24,101 nucleotides of DNA from Spirochaetia bacterium (GTDB lineage: Bacteria; Spirochaetota; Spirochaetia; PWKH01), in assembly GCA_007128345.1 (NCBI GenBank), contig SKXS01000042.1, positions 1 through 24,101 of the forward strand, written 5' to 3'. The notes below the pieces were generated by a model. That model saw only the letters and a list, made by a program, of their open reading frames with translations, was not told the DNA's origin and ran no database searches. How positions within the stretch are numbered: position 1 is the first letter of the stretch; each line of letters begins with the position of its first letter. This document shows positions 21,523-24,101 of this stretch, one piece after another. The translations under genes and the position numbers were made by a program.

Positions 21523-22776
21523 CTACCTGCCTTCATTGAACTTGCGGAGCTCATCAAGCATTGCAGAAAGGTTCTCAACCGGAGTGCCAGCCTGCACATT
21601 GTGCACGGTATTAAAGACATATCCTCCGTCCCTGCTGAATATCTCCAAACGCTTCTTTGTCTCTGTGCGGACCTCATCCAGAGTGCCGAACGGGAGGGTC
21701 TGCTGTGTATCTGCTGCTCCTCCCCAGAATACCAGGTCTTTACCGTAGGTATCTTTCAGCAGCTCAGGATCCATACCTTCTGCTGAACACTGTACCGGAT
21801 TGAGTATGTCAAATCCTGCTGCTATTAATGAGTCAAGCAGCGGAAAAATCGCACCGCAGGAGTGTTTAAACGTTTTCCATGACGTGTGTTCATGAATCCA
21901 CCGGTTTATGGTGCGGTAATAGGGTGCGTAGAGGTTTTCAAAGGTCTCCCTGGAACAGAACTGGCTCACTTGCGTGCCGAAATCTGTGCCGCAGACGTAT
22001 ACCGCATCAGGTATATTCCCGACGGAAGCATGGAGTTTCTTCAAGTTGCGCAGTGCTGTTTCGGTCTGCCGCACAAACATCTCATGGATATAATCCTGCC
22101 GGGTAACGGTTGATATATACCATTCAGTGATATCCCGTATTCCCTTCGGGTGCTTGAGGGCGGGACCGGGGATTTGGGAGATATCCCCCAAGGAGGTCCA
22201 CCCAATATTGATGACGATCCCCTTGCCGCGTTTTTCGGCCTGCTCACATGCACGTCGATAGTATGCCAGCTCTTCGTTGGAAACATCTGTATACTCTTCG
22301 AGATTATCCCGGGGATCGAGTTCATCCTCATTGATTGAGGGCTGCCTGATAACCGCATCAAAGTACCAGCTTCCCCAAGGCATATGTCCGCTGGGAGGAG
22401 CATGCACATCTCCCTGCGGGTAGATATACACACCTTTTCCATTCTGATCGACGGTAAAGCCGCCTGGGACTAGCACTGTCTGGTTCCAGGGTGTGTTCCA
22501 CTCCTTCCAAGCTTCAATGGGGAAGCCAAACATGGTATTTCGGGGAATAATCCCGATCACATCTATTCCCAGCACATCCATAAGATCATCTTCAATAAGC
22601 CCAAGCATTTGATACGGGTCATGGACCTTCACTGGTCTGTTTTCAAGTTCGAAGTACTCCCGCATAGCCTGAACTACCGTGCAATGCATCCCAGTTACCG
22701 CGGTAGCACCAATATCCAAAGGTATGGGACCTTCCTTATGGGCAAGGGCCAGCTGCAGCTTATCTTTCCCTGTCAT
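21523..22776 (-). CDS. Uroporphyrinogen decarboxylase (URO-D) family protein, methyltransferase-like
   Basis: 417 residues, longer than HemE (about 350). The C-terminal half carries KHSCGAI (304-310, H305 and C307), then DILNPVQCSAEGMDPELL (323-340, C330) and FWGGAADTQQTLPFGT (350-365), ending with FNTVHNVQAGTPVENL. The HxC plus later Cys pattern resembles the zinc site of MtaA/MtbA-type corrinoid methyltransferases, not true HemE, which has catalytic Asp instead. Relatives move methyl groups between substrates, corrinoid proteins and coenzymes. No corrinoid protein, activase or haem gene is adjacent, so acceptor and donor are unknown. GGGAG precedes the ATG by 8 nt. The gene is alone and divergent from the phosphodiesterase gene. 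Confidence 0.85.
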   Translation of the reverse strand: MTGKDKLQLALAHKEGPIPLDIGATAVTGMHCTVVQAMREYFELENRPVKVHDPYQMLGLIEDDLMDVLGIDVIGIIPRNTMFGFPIEAWKEWNTPWNQTVLVPGGFTVDQNGKGVYIYPQGDVHAPPSGHMPWGSWYFDAVIRQPSINEDELDPRDNLEEYTDVSNEELAYYRRACEQAEKRGKGIVINIGWTSLGDISQIPGPALKHPKGIRDITEWYISTVTRQDYIHEMFVRQTETALRNLKKLHASVGNIPDAVYVCGTDFGTQVSQFCSRETFENLYAPYYRTINRWIHEHTSWKTFKHSCGAIFPLLDSLIAAGFDILNPVQCSAEGMDPELLKDTYGKDLVFWGGAADTQQTLPFGTLDEVRTETKKRLEIFSRDGGYVFNTVHNVQAGTPVENLSAMLDELRKFNEGR

Positions 22777-22920
22777 GTCTCTTTCTCCCTTGTCATACGT
22801 AATCGACTGTCCGATAACATTCAGTTGGCTTCACAACATAATCCACTGTACCATGCATTTTTTCCACGGTATACAACAAGCAATACATAGTTGCGGGTCG
22901 TATTCAGCATCATTGTACTG

Positions 22921-22948
22921 TTGCTAAGATTTTATTTTTAGATATACT
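22921..22948 (+). promoter_or_regulatory. Promoter placed directly at the phosphodiesterase start codon
   Basis: -35 TTGCTA (22921-22926), 16 nt, -10 TATACT (22943-22948, five of six consensus). The ATG at 22956 is where transcription itself would start, so the mRNA may be leaderless. Confidence 0.5.
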
Positions 22949-22955
22949 TGCACCC

Positions 22956-23756
22956 ATGAACCACCCAATATACCCGAAAGATCATACGTTCCTGAGGATT
23001 GCCCATCGTGGAGGCGCAGGACTGGCACCTGAGAACACCCTGGAAGCCTTTAAAGCAGGACTCGCCTGCGAACCTGATGCAGTTGAACTCGATATCCACA
23101 TGAGCAAGGACAGAAAGCTTGTGCTCATGCATGATCCCATGGTTGAAACAACAACCGACGGTCAGGGAGAAATTGGCAATAAGACGCTAGCCGAGCTGAA
23201 ACTGCTTGATGCCTCTGTGCACTTTCCGCATGGAAGCTTGCCTCCTCACCGAATTCCTACGTTAGAGGAAGTGATAGATCTGACAGGCAGGCGGGCCTTA
23301 CTGCAGATAGAAATAAAAGTACGGGCAGATAATACCAGGTATCCGGGGATTGAACAGCAGCTGGTTCATATTCTCAGCAAGTACCATCTTATCGACAGAA
23401 CAACGGTCCTCTCATTCGATTTCCCCACACTTGAATCAGTCAGGAACATAGAGCCTCGGCTGAAGACTTGTGCACTCATCGGCAGAACCTATTTTGGAAA
23501 TACCGCCCTTTCATCACCTGAGATTGCCTCCTTTATTGCTTCACTTGGTGTAGACTGCATTGGGACTGATCGACGTTTTCTCGATGATACGCTTTTCCGG
23601 GAGTACCGGAAGCATTCACTGACTGCAGGAGTCTGGGTAGTCAACGATCCGGAGGATATGAAGCGTTTTGCTGACATGGGTGTAGATTTTATTACAACCG
23701 ACAGGCCTGATCTGCTGCGCATGATCGGTGATAGATCCCTGGCCGCATCACACTAA
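22956..23756 (+). CDS. Glycerophosphodiester phosphodiesterase (UgpQ/GlpQ family)
   Basis: 266 residues. Family marks: AHRGG (16-20) with catalytic H17 and R18, APENT (24-28) with E26, ELDIHMSKD (44-52) with metal ligands E44 and D46, MHDP with H59, and LQIEIK (116-121). The TIM-barrel end VWVVNDPEDM and DFITTDRPDLL is also typical. It splits glycerophosphodiesters from phospholipids to glycerol 3-phosphate and an alcohol. No signal peptide is seen, so it is cytosolic, like UgpQ. No Met lies between the chosen start and HRGG, so the start is right although no Shine-Dalgarno precedes it. No glycerol transport genes are near. Confidence 0.94.
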   Translation: MNHPIYPKDHTFLRIAHRGGAGLAPENTLEAFKAGLACEPDAVELDIHMSKDRKLVLMHDPMVETTTDGQGEIGNKTLAELKLLDASVHFPHGSLPPHRIPTLEEVIDLTGRRALLQIEIKVRADNTRYPGIEQQLVHILSKYHLIDRTTVLSFDFPTLESVRNIEPRLKTCALIGRTYFGNTALSSPEIASFIASLGVDCIGTDRRFLDDTLFREYRKHSLTAGVWVVNDPEDMKRFADMGVDFITTDRPDLLRMIGDRSLAASH

Positions 23757-24101
23757 TTTTCCGACGTTCTCCCCGGGCGGGCTTTACAGCAGTTGATCCC
23801 TTCATCACCGGCAATCTGTTGAGCAGACTCTGGCGGGTTCTGAAGCCTATTGTACATATGACTCGTTTTTCCTGTGGACAAATCGTAGATATCTCATGCA
23901 CATGTATTGGAGAAGTTGATATTCAACACTTGCAGGCTTGAATCGAGGATGAGAACTGTCAGGGTCTGCTTCAGCTATTATGCCGGTTACCTCACTTGGG
24001 TTACCGTTGCTGGGTTCCTCCGTCCCCATTGCATTGAGATATCATATATGCTTACGTCAGATATAATGCAAATCCGATGTAGAAGCTGATGCTTCCCGCA
24101 A
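23757..24101. other. Right-end intergenic sequence
   Basis: The 345 bp after the phosphodiesterase gene show no supported gene. Short open frames on both strands lack ribosome sites and known motifs. A TATAAT hexamer at 24062-24067 may be the -10 of a gene beyond the window, but no matching -35 lies at the right distance. No terminator hairpin with a T-run is seen after the phosphodiesterase. Confidence 0.4.

Noticed and set aside
23692..24089. Short open frames at the right end on both strands
   Set aside because: They overlap one another, lack ribosome sites and show no recognisable motif.
1..24101. CRISPR array, insertion sequence, prophage or defence island
   Set aside because: No regularly spaced repeats, transposase, integrase, phage or nuclease-helicase defence genes are visible.

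Overview
The window is bacterial chromosome with mostly housekeeping and central-carbon genes in short transcription units. A lipoprotein signal, the murein enzyme MltG, a DksA with the DxxDxA tip and strong Shine-Dalgarno sites point to a didermic bacterium. The protein styles, such as an acetyltransferase/histidine-kinase fusion and stand-alone DbpA-domain proteins, suggest a free-living spirochaete. That placement is from memory of families, not from a marker gene, and is held loosely. No transposase, CRISPR array, rRNA or complete mobile element is visible.

Layout, left to right. 1-212: 5' end of a lipoprotein gene running off the left edge. 375-2342 (-): GNAT acetyltransferase fused to a histidine-kinase-like module. 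2575-4020 (+): DEAD-box RNA helicase without an RNA-binding appendix. 4035-4098: two hairpins at a convergent junction. 4121-13367 (-): five metabolic genes, namely a PfkB sugar kinase (KDG-kinase type), formate-tetrahydrofolate ligase, a GH65 phosphorylase fused to beta-phosphoglucomutase, an amylosucrase whose end overlaps the GH65 start, and an AT-rich Gfo/Idh/MocA dehydrogenase. 13565-13815: a possible group II intron fragment. 13862-15983 (-): coiled-coil protein and MltG, overlapping by 44 nt. Back-to-back promoters at 16011-16061 also drive, to the right, a pseudo-DEAD-box protein with an intact DbpA RNA-binding domain (16093-17592) and a metallo-beta-lactamase-fold hydrolase. A second back-to-back promoter pair, centred on an 18-bp palindrome, serves dksA/traR (-) and infA (+). 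Then come an Smr-domain protein (-), tRNA-Arg(CCU), pyruvate kinase (+), a UroD-family methyltransferase-like protein (-) and a glycerophosphodiester phosphodiesterase (+).

How genes may work together. Amylosucrase plus GH65-betaPGM form a compact cytoplasmic route that could move glucosyl units from sucrose or another alpha-glucoside to glucose 6-phosphate, with pyruvate kinase and the KDG kinase lower in carbon flow. This is inference from families. The most unusual item is the pair of DEAD-box-like proteins: one keeps every catalytic motif but lacks the DbpA domain, while the other, about 12 kb away, keeps the DbpA domain and has lost the catalytic motifs.

Limits: all family calls come from reading motifs, with no database search. 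Promoters and operators are pattern matches.
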